This document shows positions 49,584 to 60,075 of a DNA stretch of 64,000 nucleotides, in pieces. Under the pieces are notes generated by a model. It was not told where the DNA came from. It saw only the letters and a program-made list of their open reading frames with translations, and made no database searches. Location of the stretch: assembly GCF_001310635.1 (NCBI RefSeq), contig NZ_BAXR01000013.1, positions 1 through 64,000 on the forward strand, in the 5' to 3' direction. Both the position numbers and the translations under genes were made by a program. The stretch comes from Bacillus sp. JCM 19034. GTDB lineage: Bacteria; Bacillota; Bacilli; Bacillales; Bacillaceae_D. Positions within the stretch are counted from its first letter, which is position 1, and each line of letters begins with the position of its first letter.

Positions 49584-50585
49584 ATGTTACGCAACCGTGA
49601 AATAAAAGCACTCCTCATCGCAATGGGAGCCTTTAGCATCCTTTCTATCTGTTTCGCCTTGATGCTACCTCAATTGGCTATCATAGTCGTTGTTATTCTA
49701 TCGATCGTTCTCATTGCGATCACACTTCTTTTTACAAGATGGCGATATAAAGAACTACAAAAACTGTCGGGATATTTACGGAAAATAAGCGGAGGTGATT
49801 TCACTCTAGATGTTCGTGATAACGAAGAAGGAGAGCTCAGTATATTAAAAAATGATATATACAAAGTAACGCTTATGTTATCAGAGCATAGCACTAGTCT
49901 CAACCATGATAAACTGATGTTGACGGAGGCGATCTCTGATATTTCTCATCAGCTAAAAACACCTGTCACCTCAATGACGGTTATGGCTGACTTGTTGCAA
50001 ACTTCAGGTCTGTCGGAACAGAAGCGTAAGGAGTTCACTAGAAATATAAGTGTGCAATTGGAGCGGATTGAATGGTTAGTCTCCTCGTTATTAAAGCTTT
50101 CTAAAATCGATGCAGGAACGATTCAATTTAAACGCCATCCGATTGTTGTCAAAGATCTTATTGAGAAATCTCTAGAGCCGCTTTTGATCCCAATGGACAT
50201 TAAGCAACAGTCTCTAACGATTGTGGGAGAGGAAGATGTTCGCTTTGTTGGCGATTTAAACTGGACGTCTGAAGCACTTATTAATATCGTAAAAAACTGC
50301 GTCGAGCATACGCCTGAAGGAGGAGAGCTAACGATTACCTATTCAGAAAATCCGTTATTTACAGAAATCGTTTTTGCTGACAATGGGAAAGGCATTGCGA
50401 AAGAAGAACTTCCCTATATTTTCAAACGGTTCTATAAGGGGAAAAATGCTGGCGAAGAAAGCGTGGGTATTGGTCTTGCATTAGCAGAGAAAATTATTAC
50501 AAGCCAGCAAGGTACTATAGATGTCACAAGCGTTGTAGGAAAAGGAACAGAATTTAAAATCAAGTTTTATAAGCAGGTCGTCTAG
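49584..50585 (+). CDS. Sensor histidine kinase
   Basis: 333 residues, intact. Two close membrane helices at about 8-50 (LLIAMGAFSILSICFALML, LAIIVVVILSIVLIAITLLF) with almost no external loop, a HAMP-like linker (GYLRKISGGDFTLDVRDNEE), HisKA with His122 in SDISHQLKTPVTSMTV, and HATPase with NIVKNCVEHTPEGG and ESVGIGLALAEKII. Intramembrane-sensing kinases of this shape usually sense through a neighbouring ABC transporter or envelope damage. Co-transcribed with the regulator. Confidence 0.93.
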   Translation: MLRNREIKALLIAMGAFSILSICFALMLPQLAIIVVVILSIVLIAITLLFTRWRYKELQKLSGYLRKISGGDFTLDVRDNEEGELSILKNDIYKVTLMLSEHSTSLNHDKLMLTEAISDISHQLKTPVTSMTVMADLLQTSGLSEQKRKEFTRNISVQLERIEWLVSSLLKLSKIDAGTIQFKRHPIVVKDLIEKSLEPLLIPMDIKQQSLTIVGEEDVRFVGDLNWTSEALINIVKNCVEHTPEGGELTITYSENPLFTEIVFADNGKGIAKEELPYIFKRFYKGKNAGEESVGIGLALAEKIITSQQGTIDVTSVVGKGTEFKIKFYKQVV

Positions 50586-50617
50586 AAAAAGCGAATATGA
50601 CTAAACTGTCATAATTT

Positions 50618-50651
50618 TAGTCACTGGATAGTCATTTTAGGCAGATATAGT
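50618..50651 (+). promoter_or_regulatory. Predicted response-regulator box and promoter of the ABC operon
   Basis: Direct repeats TAGTCA at 50618-50623 and 50629-50634, exactly 11 bp apart, lie at the expected -35 position of a -10 box TATAGT (50646-50651). Tandem repeats with 11-bp phasing over the -35 are typical of OmpR-type activators. The ATPase gene starts 34 bp after the -10 box. Confidence 0.5.
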
Positions 50652-50684
50652 AAGACTATCAAAGAAAAACTTGGAGGTTCTCAC

Positions 50685-51367
50685 ATGGAAATCTTAAAAA
50701 TAGAAAATCTGTCTAAAATTTATGGGAAAGGTGACACCACTGTAAAAGCTCTAGATGATGTTTCATTTAGTGTAAAAAAAGGCGAGTTTGTCGCAATCAT
50801 CGGCCCTCGGGTTCTGGTAAATCGACATTACTTCATTTATTAGGTGGAGTTGATCGACCATCAAAAGGAAAAGTATTTGTTGATAACACAGATATTTACG
50901 AATTGAATGAAACACAGCTTGCCATTTTCCGCAGACGTCAAATCGGTTTAATTTATCAATTTTATAATCTGATCCCAATCTTAACAGTAGAGGAAAACAT
51001 CACATTACCTCTTCTTTTAGATGAGCATAAGGTTGATCAAAAACAATTCAACGATATTGTGAGGGTTCTCAATTTGGAACAACGGTTAACACATCTACCG
51101 AATCAGCTCTCAGGAGGGCAGCAGCAACGAGTATCAATTGGGCGTGCACTGATTAGTAACCCAGCTATTATACTAGCTGATGAGCCGACAGGGAACCTTG
51201 ATAGTACTAATAGTACTGAAATTATGGACTTGTTAAAAATGTTTAACAAAACCTTTAACCAGACATTGATTGTGATTACTCACGATGAGCAAATTGCCCT
51301 TCAAGCCGACAGAGTTATTGCAATTGAAGATGGAAAAATCGCCAAGGACGAGGTGATTCGTCCGTGA
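50685..51367 (+). CDS. ABC transporter ATPase, MacB/LolD type (one frame break)
   Basis: About 227 residues. LKIENLSKIYGKGDTTVKAL, then the Walker A region: the frame breaks near 50808, and one extra base gives GPSGSGKSTLLHLLGGVDRP. Signature LSGGQQQRVSIGRAL, Walker B ILADEPTGNLD and H-loop VITHDEQIA are clear. TTGGAGG precedes ATG. The stop overlaps the permease GTG start (GTGA), so translation is coupled. Mechanotransmission-type ABC ATPase, often for antimicrobial peptide resistance. Confidence 0.92.
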
Positions 51368-53961
51368 ACATCATTCAAAAGCTCACAATCAGGCACCTAA
51401 AGGAAAATAAAAAAAGAGCGCTAGTAACTATTATTGGTACAGTCATTTCCGTTGCGATGATTACAGCCGTTGCAACCCTCACTCTTTCCTTTCTTGATCT
51501 GATGCAGCGTCAAACGATAGCGGATCAAGGAGAATGGCATGTTAGCTATCATTATGTAAGTAAGGAGCAGGCTGAAGCAATTAAGAATGATGATAGGACA
51601 AAGGAATTTATTCTCTCGGGAGACCGCGGATATGCCTATTTAGAAGGAAGTCAAAATCAAAATAAGCCTTATATTTTTATTAGAGAATATAATGATGGAG
51701 GATTTGAGAATTTCCCGATAACGTTAAAAGAGGCAGGTTGCCCAATAATCCGAATGAGATCGTCATAACTGAGGAAATCATTACGAAAGCCAAAGTAGAT
51801 TATGAAATAGGTGATCACTTATCACTAGCCGTTGGTCAGAGAGTGTTTTCTAATGGGGAAGCAGACGGTCCAATCACACAACAGTATGCACTACGAGTTG
51901 AAGGAGATGAGATACAAGAAACGATCGAACAAACTGCAAAAGAAACGTATGAAGTGGTGGGAATTATTGAACGTCCTAGGTGGGAGCCAACATGGGCACC
52001 TGGATATACAGCGATTACGTATACGGATGAGACATTGATTTCTGGGACGAACCCTGTAAGTGCATCTGTGATTTTAGATAAAGTGAATCGGTCACTATAC
52101 AGCGATTCAGAACAAACAGCAAGTCGAATTGGATTAGATGATGAATTTATTAGTTATAATAATGAGCTACTTCGTTATTATGGATTATCAAATCATGACA
52201 ACTTACGAGCTACGATGTATTCACTGGCGGCAATCATTATGTCTGTAATTATCGTAGGCTCTGTCGCATTAATTTACAATGCTTTTGCAATCTCCGTATC
52301 TGAGAGAGCAAGACATTTAGGGATGCTTTCAAGTGTTGGAGCGACAAAGAGACAAAAGAGAAATTCAGTCTTTTTTGAAGGAGCTATTATTGGTGCCATC
52401 AGTATTCCAATAGGTATCATAGCTGGTTTAGTAGGGATTAATGTTACTTTTTGGTTTATAAATCAATTGCTTCATGATGCATTAAATTCCTCTGTAGAGC
52501 TAACAACAGTCGTCACACCATTGTCGATTCTACTTGCGGTCTTCGTATCAGCGTTGACGATTTTTATCTCGACCTATTTACCAGCGAGAAAAGCGTCAAA
52601 AATATCAGCCATTGATGCGATTAGACAAACAACGGATATTAAGCTAACTGGTAAAGCCGTCAAAACGTCTAAGCTTGTTAGGAAGCTATTTGGAATAGAA
52701 GCAGAAATCGGTATAAAAAATGTTAAACGAAACAAACGCAAGTATCAAATTACTGTATTTTCGTTAGTTGTCAGTATTATGTTATTTTTAGCGGTTTCCT
52801 TTTTTACGGATGCATTACAAAAATCAATTCATATGTCTCAAGTAAATCTAAATTATGATATCGAACTCTCATTAAATCGAGAGTTAGATGAGCAGCTCGT
52901 AAGTTCTATTACGAGTCTAGAAAGTGTTACAGATCACTCAATCATAAAGAGAGTTTCGTTATATGCCATGGTTGACGAATCTAAAATGGCAGAACCGTTA
53001 AAGGAACTAGCGAAAAGTTATCCAGATATGTTAGAGCAAGGACGATATCCGTATTATGTACATGTGCACGCTTTAGATGATGAGAGCTTAGATCGCTATG
53101 CAGAGAAAGTAGGGGTTCAAGCTTCAGTACTGTTTGATCAGGACCGATTTTCAGCTATCGTCCTTGGAAAAGTGCAATATGAGGATGTAGGAGAAAAGAA
53201 AATTGTAGAAGTGCAATCCATTCAGGCATCAGAAGGGAGAGCGTAGATTTATATTACGATGATTGGGAACAGGAGAAGAAGGATTATGTAACAGCGATTA
53301 CGATTGAAGCAATGACAGATCATGTTCCTATGGGAGTGACAACAAATAGCATATTAGGTGATCTTACGATTTTTGTTTCCGAAAATGTATTCAGTGAGCT
53401 ACTAGGTTTAGATGATAGAGTACAACCAGGTAATTATATTTACTTGGGGAGCTCAGACCCTTTGAAAACACAAGAAGAGCTTGAGGCATTAGATGAAAAT
53501 AATATGTATATTTATAACCTATACCAGTCTCGCCAACAAAGCGAACAATTAGTGATGCTCATGTCTGTGTTTGTGTATGGATTTATCGTATTAATTACCG
53601 TCATCTCCATTGCCAACATCTTTAACACGATCTCAACAAGCATTTCTTTACGAAAAAGAGAGTTTGCTATGCTGAAGTCGGTTGGAATGACACCAAAATC
53701 ATTTACGAGAATGATTAATTATGAAAGTGTTTATTATGGCGTGAAATCGTTGCTGTATGCCTGCCGTTAAGTGTAGGAATTATGTATCTCATGCATCGAT
53801 CTATGACGACTACTTTTAATTATCCTTTCGAACTTCCGTGGATGAGCATTCTATATGTGATTATTGCTGTATTTATTATCGTCAGCTCCGCAATGCTGTA
53901 CTCAATATCGAAAGTAAGGAAGGATAATATTATTGAAACTTTGAAGCAAGAGAATATTTAG
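51364..53961 (+). CDS. FtsX-like ABC transporter permease (three frame breaks)
   Basis: About 865 residues after reconstruction. An N-terminal helix (RALVTIIGTVISVAMITAVA) is followed by a large extracytoplasmic domain, three helices (MYSLAAIIMSVIIVGSVALI and following), then a second repeat (IKNVKRNKRKYQITVFSLVV) with its own outer domain and three final helices. Both repeats carry FtsX/MacB_PCD-like parts. Frame breaks: near 51738, 53243 and 53755; each is mended by a single base, and the last segment ends ETLKQENI at 53961. Works with the MacB-like ATPase; probably envelope stress or peptide detoxification. Confidence 0.88.
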
Positions 53962-53979
53962 GCAGATGGCGTTTTCATT

Positions 53980-54014
53980 AGAGCAAAGGTACAAGATACC
54001 TTGCTCTTTTTTTT
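53980..54014 (+). terminator. Strong terminator of the ABC operon
   Basis: AGAGCAAAGGTA (53980-53991) pairs with TACCTTGCTCT (53997-54007) with one bulged A, followed by at least nine T. Confidence 0.85.
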
Positions 54015-54406
54015 ATGGTATTTCGCGGAATTGATGAGATAAAAGATCTGCAGAAGAATAATACGCTGTTTGCTCCTTTTGTTACATCGTCCATTTTTAT
54101 AGATCTCTAGCATCAAATTCGATTAACACACCAGTTACTGTTAATAATATCTATATATAACTAAATAAAATTAATAAAGTTTATTAATTAAATTGGACAA
54201 GCACGTTTATAGAAATGTAATACAAGTGATGTGTCAAGAAGGGGCAAAATAGAAGTTTCTCTCTGGTTTTTGGTAAATATTTTACTTGTTCCTATAATAA
54301 TCTTGAACAAATGCGTTCTAAGTGGTTAACTTAGTGTTAATCAGAATATTAAGATAGTTTACTAATTAATGGTTTGAATAAAAAATCATAAAGAGAGGTG
54401 AGGTAC
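54015..54406. other. Intergenic regulatory region, about 390 bp
   Basis: No gene. It contains the palindrome and promoter at 54171-54221. The leader from there to the first gene is about 180 nt, unusually long, with no riboswitch that I recognise. Confidence 0.5.
54171..54221 (+). promoter_or_regulatory. Palindromic operator and sigma-A promoter of the DUF4127 cluster
   Basis: TTAATAAA (54171-54178), G, TTTATTAA (54180-54187) is a perfect 17-bp palindrome, a plausible site for the ROK repressor encoded in the cluster. Immediately downstream TGGACA (54194-54199) and TGTAAT (54216-54221) with a 16-bp spacer make a good promoter. Binding at the palindrome would abut the -35 box. Confidence 0.5.
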
Positions 54407-55102
54407 TTGGGAAATCTAGTAAATTTATTAAATAGTCAAAAGATGAACTTAATTGTCAGTCTTCCAGCTAATTCTATGGATCACGTGAAGGCAGCTGCTG
54501 AGGGTGGTGCAGATGTAATAAAGGTTCATATGAATGTGGAACATCGAGCTAGTGGGAATTCGTTTGGCAGTTTTGATGATAATGAAGGATTTTTCCAAGA
54601 AATGAATGGATATTTTTCAGGAATTACAGGAGTTGTTCCTGGAGATAGCCTTGATAAAGTAAAGCAACCGGATATTGTAAGCTTAAAAAAGATCGGTTTT
54701 GATTTCGTCTCAATCTATTCACATACGGCTCCTGCCTGGCTCCTAGAAGATCACTCCTTAGATAAAATGATTGCAATATCTAACAAATATACAGACTACG
54801 AACTTCACTCTTTCAATGCAGCGAATATACAAATAGTTGAAACCTCTATAATGAACCCAGATGACTATGGTACATCTTTAAGCATCCAGGATATACTCCA
54901 TTACCAATATTTATTATCTAAAGTAAACGGTCCAATTGTTATCCCAACACAAAAGAAAATCACTCTTCAAGATTTAACAACTTTATATAAAATCGGTGTT
55001 CATGGTTTTATGATAGGTGCTGTTGTTACAGGGAAAACCGCCGATCAACTTTATGAAGCAACGAAAGCCTATAAGGAAGAAATAGAACGATTAAGGAGGT
55101 GA
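54407..55102 (+). CDS. Predicted TIM-barrel protein (phosphosugar epimerase/aldolase-like), function unknown
   Basis: About 231 residues. Alternating strands and helices suggest a TIM barrel: MNLIVSLPANSMDHVKAAAE, GGADVIKVHMNVEHRASGNS, IGFDFVSIYSHTAPAWLLED, PIVIPTQKKITLQDLTTLYK. The last strand, VHGFMIGAVVTGKTADQLYE, resembles the phosphate-binding end of NanE/ThiE-type barrels. TTG 54407 follows GAGAGGTGAGG. The stop TGA lies inside the ribosome binding site of the next gene. First gene of the cluster; the reaction is unknown. Confidence 0.7.
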   Translation: MGNLVNLLNSQKMNLIVSLPANSMDHVKAAAEGGADVIKVHMNVEHRASGNSFGSFDDNEGFFQEMNGYFSGITGVVPGDSLDKVKQPDIVSLKKIGFDFVSIYSHTAPAWLLEDHSLDKMIAISNKYTDYELHSFNAANIQIVETSIMNPDDYGTSLSIQDILHYQYLLSKVNGPIVIPTQKKITLQDLTTLYKIGVHGFMIGAVVTGKTADQLYEATKAYKEEIERLRR

Positions 55103-55107
55103 TTTAA

Positions 55108-56468
55108 GTGGCTTTAAAGGAACAATTTGACGTAGTAGTTGCAGGAGGTGGACCTTCTGGAATTACAGCAGCCATTGCTTCGGCACGAATGGGTGCTAAA
55201 ACTCTTCTAGTAGAAAAATATGGGTTCCTTGGAGGGATGGCTACCAATGCATTAGTAGGACCCCTGCAAACGTTTCATGCCGGTAATAAACAAATTGTTA
55301 AAGGGATCGGGGAGGAAGTGATTCAACGTTTAAAGGAAATAGGGGGAACACCAGGTCATGTGCGAGATATGATCGGCTTTGTCCCAACGATTACTCCTGT
55401 AGATGTAGAAAAGCTAAAATACATTTTTCAAGAAATGGTAGAAGAAAGCGGAGTGTATTTGCAACTGCACACCGTAGTGACTGGAGTTGATTTGGATAAA
55501 GAAGGAGTGAAAGCGCTTCAATTATATAATAAGTCAGGACAATTTAAAGTTAAGTCAAAGACCTATATTGATTGTACAGGTGATGGAGATGTAGTAGCCA
55601 TGTCAGGGGTTCCATTTGAAAAAGGTAGATTAAAAGACGGCTTGGCACAGCCGATGAGCATGATGTTTCGCATGGGTAAGGTGAATATAGATAAAATCAG
55701 AGACTACATGAAACGATCCAGAGGATTCGTTTTAGCGGAAGATTGGGAGACGTTCCCGATAGTGCTGTATCCGGCTTTTTTAGCTTAATTAAAAGGGCAA
55801 AAGCTGATGGTCGCTTTAATGTTGACCGGGACAGGGTATTACTATTTGAGCTTCCAACAGAAGGAGAAGTTTCCGTTAATATGACAAGAGTTATTCGTTA
55901 TGATGCCACAGATGGTCAGGCATTAAGTAAAGCGGAAGTTATTGCGAGAAAACAGGTGATGGAGGTGGTGGAATTCCTCCAAAATGATGTCCCTGGTTTC
56001 GAAGAAGCGATTCTAATCAATTGCGGTACACAAATTGGTGTTAGAGAGTCTAGAAGAATCATTGGGGAATATGTCCTAACAGGGGAAGATGTGGTCTCAG
56101 GAGCAAAATTTGAAGATGTGATTGCTTTAGGATCTTATCCAATTGATATACATGCCCCTGACGGAAATGAAATTAATGTCATTAAAATGAAACCGGGAAC
56201 CATTTATGATATCCCTTATCGTTCTATTCTGAATAAAAAAGTACCGAATTTATTAGTTGCGGGGAGATGTTTATCGGCAACACACGAGGCGTTAGCATCG
56301 GCAAGGGTTACTCCAACTGCTATGCTTATAGGCCAGGCGGCAGGTACAGCAGCTGCAATTGCTGCAAAGGAAGAAACGCTACCCCGAAATATTTCCATTA
56401 ACCACTTGCAACATAATTTAAGAAATCAAGGATGCTATTTATCGGAAAACGAAATTAAGGGGAGTTAA
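55108..56468 (+). CDS. FAD-dependent oxidoreductase, FAD_oxidored (PF12831-like) family (one frame break)
   Basis: About 453 residues. The Rossmann FAD motif is DVVVAGGGPSGITAAIASAR, then LVEKYGFLGGMATNALVGP, IDCTGDGDVVAMSGVPFEKG, and the C-terminal FAD motif VPNLLVAGRCLSATHEALAS. One base is missing near 55746; adding T gives LAEDLGDVPDSAVSGFFSL. GTG start behind AAGGAGGTGAT, an ideal site. This family is often found in carbohydrate catabolic loci, with substrates mostly unknown. Probably oxidises the imported sugar or a derivative. Confidence 0.85.
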
Positions 56469-56470
56469 CA

Positions 56471-57646
56471 ATGTTAAAAAAGGGTGGAGATCAAAGCTTT
56501 GTAAGGATTCACAATCAGAATTTAATATTACAAGAAATTTTGAAGAATAAACAAATTTCACGTGCAGATCTTGCTAAAAGTTTAAACATTAGTGCTCCAA
56601 GTATTTCTAGTAATGTTGAACCATTACTTCGTACAGGTATTCTCCATGAACGAGGGCTCGGGAAATCTTCTTCCGGAAGAAAGCCTATTATGCTCCAATT
56701 TAATTTTAAATATGGGTACATTTTAGGGATAGACCTTAGCAAAGGAAGAATAGTAAGTGCACTTAGTGATCTATCTGGTAAACCAGAGAGAATTACAAAA
56801 GGGGAAAGGACAAAAAATGTTGTAGGCTATGATTTGATTTCAATGATTGAAGAGCATATTCACAACGTTTTAATAGCAGAGGGAGTAGAGCTATCGTCAA
56901 TCCTAGCTATTGCCATTGCATCCCCAGGTATCTTAATGAATCATAGACATATCCGATTAGAACCAGACCAAATTAATTGGCAGGATGTAGACCCCTCCCA
57001 CGTACTGCAGGAGCGATTAAAAGTGCCAGTTGTACTAGAAAATGATATTAACTTGGCTACATTGGCTGAATACCAAAGTTTAAAGAAATATGAACAAACA
57101 GATAATATGGTTTTTATTAGCATTGGCAGAGGGCTTGGTTCAGGACTGATCATACGTGGAGAACTATACAAGGGTTCTTTTGGTGGAGCAGGAGAAGTGG
57201 CACTAATGTCTTCTTCACTGAAAGATCACAGTCTTCAATACTATGAAACCATTCTTTCTTTAGAATCCTTAAGAAAAGAAATCTTGGGAGCTAGAACGAA
57301 TAGCTCTACCTCTATTCAAATAGAGGATGATGAAAAGCTTCTGGAGTATGTTCTAGAACTACTCTCAATAGGGGATCCAGCTATTCACGTTTGTATGGAC
57401 AACATATCTAGGCATATTGGGGTATTAATTTCCAACGTTTCTGCCATCTTTAATCCCCAGTTAGTCGTAATTGGGGGTGAGTTAATGACATTATCAAATT
57501 ATTTATTTCCAAAAATAAAGAATGAAGTGTATCGTAATTATCCTTTTCCAATTGAATTGAAGGTTTCTGAAGAAGTGGAGCATGTGTGTCTTTATGGTTG
57601 TCTTGCGATAGCTAAGGAACAAGCAATTGGGAAGTTAATTCATTAG
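56471..57646 (+). CDS. ROK-family transcriptional regulator lacking the zinc motif
   Basis: 391 residues. N-terminal winged HTH (NLILQEILKNKQISRADLAK, SLNISAPSISSNVEPLLRTG), then the ROK ASKHA fold: LGIDLSKGRIVSALSDLSG, VVLENDINLATLAEYQSLKK and FISIGRGLGSGLIIRGELYK. After FGGAGEVALM, where ROK proteins usually carry a Cys-rich zinc motif (CxCGxxGC), this protein reads SSSLKDHSLQYYETILS with no Cys. It is probably a sugar-responsive repressor of the cluster, not a kinase. It starts 2 bp after the oxidoreductase stop. Confidence 0.9.
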   Translation: MLKKGGDQSFVRIHNQNLILQEILKNKQISRADLAKSLNISAPSISSNVEPLLRTGILHERGLGKSSSGRKPIMLQFNFKYGYILGIDLSKGRIVSALSDLSGKPERITKGERTKNVVGYDLISMIEEHIHNVLIAEGVELSSILAIAIASPGILMNHRHIRLEPDQINWQDVDPSHVLQERLKVPVVLENDINLATLAEYQSLKKYEQTDNMVFISIGRGLGSGLIIRGELYKGSFGGAGEVALMSSSLKDHSLQYYETILSLESLRKEILGARTNSSTSIQIEDDEKLLEYVLELLSIGDPAIHVCMDNISRHIGVLISNVSAIFNPQLVVIGGELMTLSNYLFPKIKNEVYRNYPFPIELKVSEEVEHVCLYGCLAIAKEQAIGKLIH

Positions 57647-57744
57647 GACAAAAACATTGAAAGGGGGAGATTAAGGAAGAAACTAAAGAAGAATGGTTTG
57701 GTTGTTGCCATTAGGAAAAAGGGAAATCAAAGGGGGATGAAAAA

Positions 57745-59015
57745 GTGAAAAAGTGGATTGTTAGCTTGCTAGTCATATTGATGATAGTTGTTTTAGCAGC
57801 ATGTGGAGGTCAAGACACTTCTGGCGATGGGGATGCGGAGTTAACGATATGGGTGGCAGGGAATAGTAACCAAATTCAAGAGACTTTTCGTGCCATCATT
57901 GATGATTTTAATGAACAATATGAGTCGGAAGGAATTAAAGCCGATATTCAATTTGAACCTTGGGGTGAATTAGATCAAAAGCTTAGTACATCATTGGCCG
58001 GTGGAGTTGGTCCTGACGTATTTATGCACGGTGCTGCAGCGGCTGCAGGATTTGCCGATGGTAATCAAATCGAGCCGTTAAACGACTATTTTGATGACTG
58101 GGGAGATTTCTCAGCCTACAATCCTGGTTATGTTGAGGCAGGGGGGTCGATGAAGAGTATTATGTTCTTCCGATCCAAGGGGCAAACCGAATGATGTTTT
58201 ATAGAGAAGATTTATTCCAGGAAGCTGGAGTAGACGTACCTGAAACGTTAGATGAGCTTCTTGAAATAAGTGAAGCTTTAGTTGAAAAAGATGGATCTCG
58301 TTTCATAAGAGCCGCAACGACACTTCCTACAGAAGGTAATGATTTACAACAGGTTTGGAGTGCCTTTCTTTGGTCCAATGGAGGCGATATCTTAAATGAT
58401 GATTATACAGAAGCGGTTATTAATTCAGAAGCAGCTATCAAAGCAATCGAATTCTATAAAGACTTCTTTGAGAGAGACTTAACACCTATTGCAGGAATGG
58501 GTGGTGAAGGAGATCAACATCCGTTAGGTACTGGTGAGGTGGCCTTTACTTTTGACGGGGTGTGGGCAATAGAACAAATACAAACCTATACTCCTGATGC
58601 ATATGAGCATATTCAAGTGACAGCACCTCCTAAAGGTTTAGAAGGAACGACGACACTTGTTGGTTCATCGGGATTCTTCATGAACGCCAATTCAAATCAT
58701 AAGGATGAAGCCTGGAAACTCATGTCGTTCATTGGCCAACAGGACAATATTGAAAAAGTATCTTCTGAGCTTAAGTTTTTACCTGTACGGTTAGATGTGG
58801 CAGATGCTGATTTTGTACAAGAGGATCGACTTTTTGCTGATTTTGTACAGCTAACAACAGAAGTGGATGGTAAAGCGAACCCTAATGTGCCACGGTGGAC
58901 AGCCATTCGTGATATTTTAGTAGCAAATATCGAAAAGGCGATTTATGGTCAACTTACACCGGAGGAAGCTGTTGAAAATGCAGAAAAGGAAATAAATGAA
59001 GAAATTAATCGCTAG
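57745..59015 (+). CDS. Sugar ABC transporter substrate-binding lipoprotein (one frame break)
   Basis: About 423 residues. Lipoprotein signal ending LAAC with lipid-modified Cys20, then a family-1 solute-binding fold: AELTIWVAGNSNQIQETFRA, LSTSLAGGVGPDVFMHGAAA, and AFTFDGVWAIEQIQTY. The frame breaks in a six-G run near 58145; seven G give VEAGGVDEEYYVLPIQGANR. Start GTG 57745 behind AAAGGGGG. It feeds the two permeases downstream. The ligand, probably an oligosaccharide, is not evident. Confidence 0.92.
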
Positions 59016-59096
59016 CCATGCCTTTTTGTTTGAGGGTGATAATGTACCTTCACCCTCATTCTTACACAATTCATTTTATAGGGTGTGATGTCGAAA

Positions 59097-60064
59097 ATGA
59101 CGAATAATAATCCAAATGTACAAATTACTGACAATTCCTCTCTGAAAAAGAAGACCTACTTTCAACGAAAGAAAGAGTTTTGGGCGAGTAAACAAAATCG
59201 CAAGAGAGCTATTGTAGGCTACACCTTTATCGCACCAGCTTACCTGTTATTTTTTGTATTTTTGTTTATCCCAGTAATATGGGCATTTTATTTAAGCTTT
59301 ACAAGTTATACGATTTTTACACCAGGAGAGTTTGTTGGGATAGATAATTATACGAGACTTGTCAATGATAATACGTTTCGTACTGCTCTTTGGAATACTA
59401 CCTATTACGCTTTAATGGTTATCCCCTTAAACATAGTTATCTCCTTGTGCCTTGCACTATTAGTAAACAGAAAAATGAGGGGGATGAATTTCTTTCGAGC
59501 GGCGTACTATGTGCCAGTCGTTACTTCGATTATTGCAGCATCAATGATTTGGATGTGGCTTTATGATTCAAATAATGGGCTTATCAATTATGTTCTAATC
59601 CAATTAGGTTTTAATCCAAAAAGCTGGTTAAATGATCCTGACCTTGCTCTACCAGCCTTAGCATTAATGCGAATATGGAAAGGGGTTGGCTGGAATATGG
59701 TCATATTTTTAGCGGGGCTCCAGTCGATACCTAAAACGTTGTATGAGGCAGCAGCTATCGAAGGGGCAGGACGTTGGAAGAGCTTTTGAATATAACTTGG
59801 CCACTATTAGCTCCGACTACTTTTTTCGTCTTTGTTATGGCGACAATTAGTACCTTTCAAACCTTCGGTGAAATTTATGCGATGACATCGGGAGGACCAG
59901 TCGGATCTACAACTACTCTCGTCTATTTAATCTTTGTTTATGGATTTGAGAGGTATGAAATGGGTTATGCTGCGGCTATTGCTTTTGTTTTGTTCTTTAT
60001 CATACTTGCATTGACTTTAATCAATATGTTCATCACACAAAAGAAGGTTAACTATGATCTATAA
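59097..60064 (+). CDS. Sugar ABC transporter permease, MalF/UgpA type (one frame break)
   Basis: About 323 residues with six membrane helices (YTFIAPAYLLFFVFLFIPVI, TTYYALMVIPLNIVISLCLA). The EAA loop LYEAAAIEGAGRWKSF runs into the break near 59788; one G restores FWNITWPLLAPTTFFVFVMA. The extended cytoplasmic N-terminus is basic. ATG 59097 is chosen for spacing from AGGGTGTGAT; ATG 59088 is possible. Pairs with the next permease. Confidence 0.9.
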
Positions 60065-60075
60065 GGAGGGCAAGC

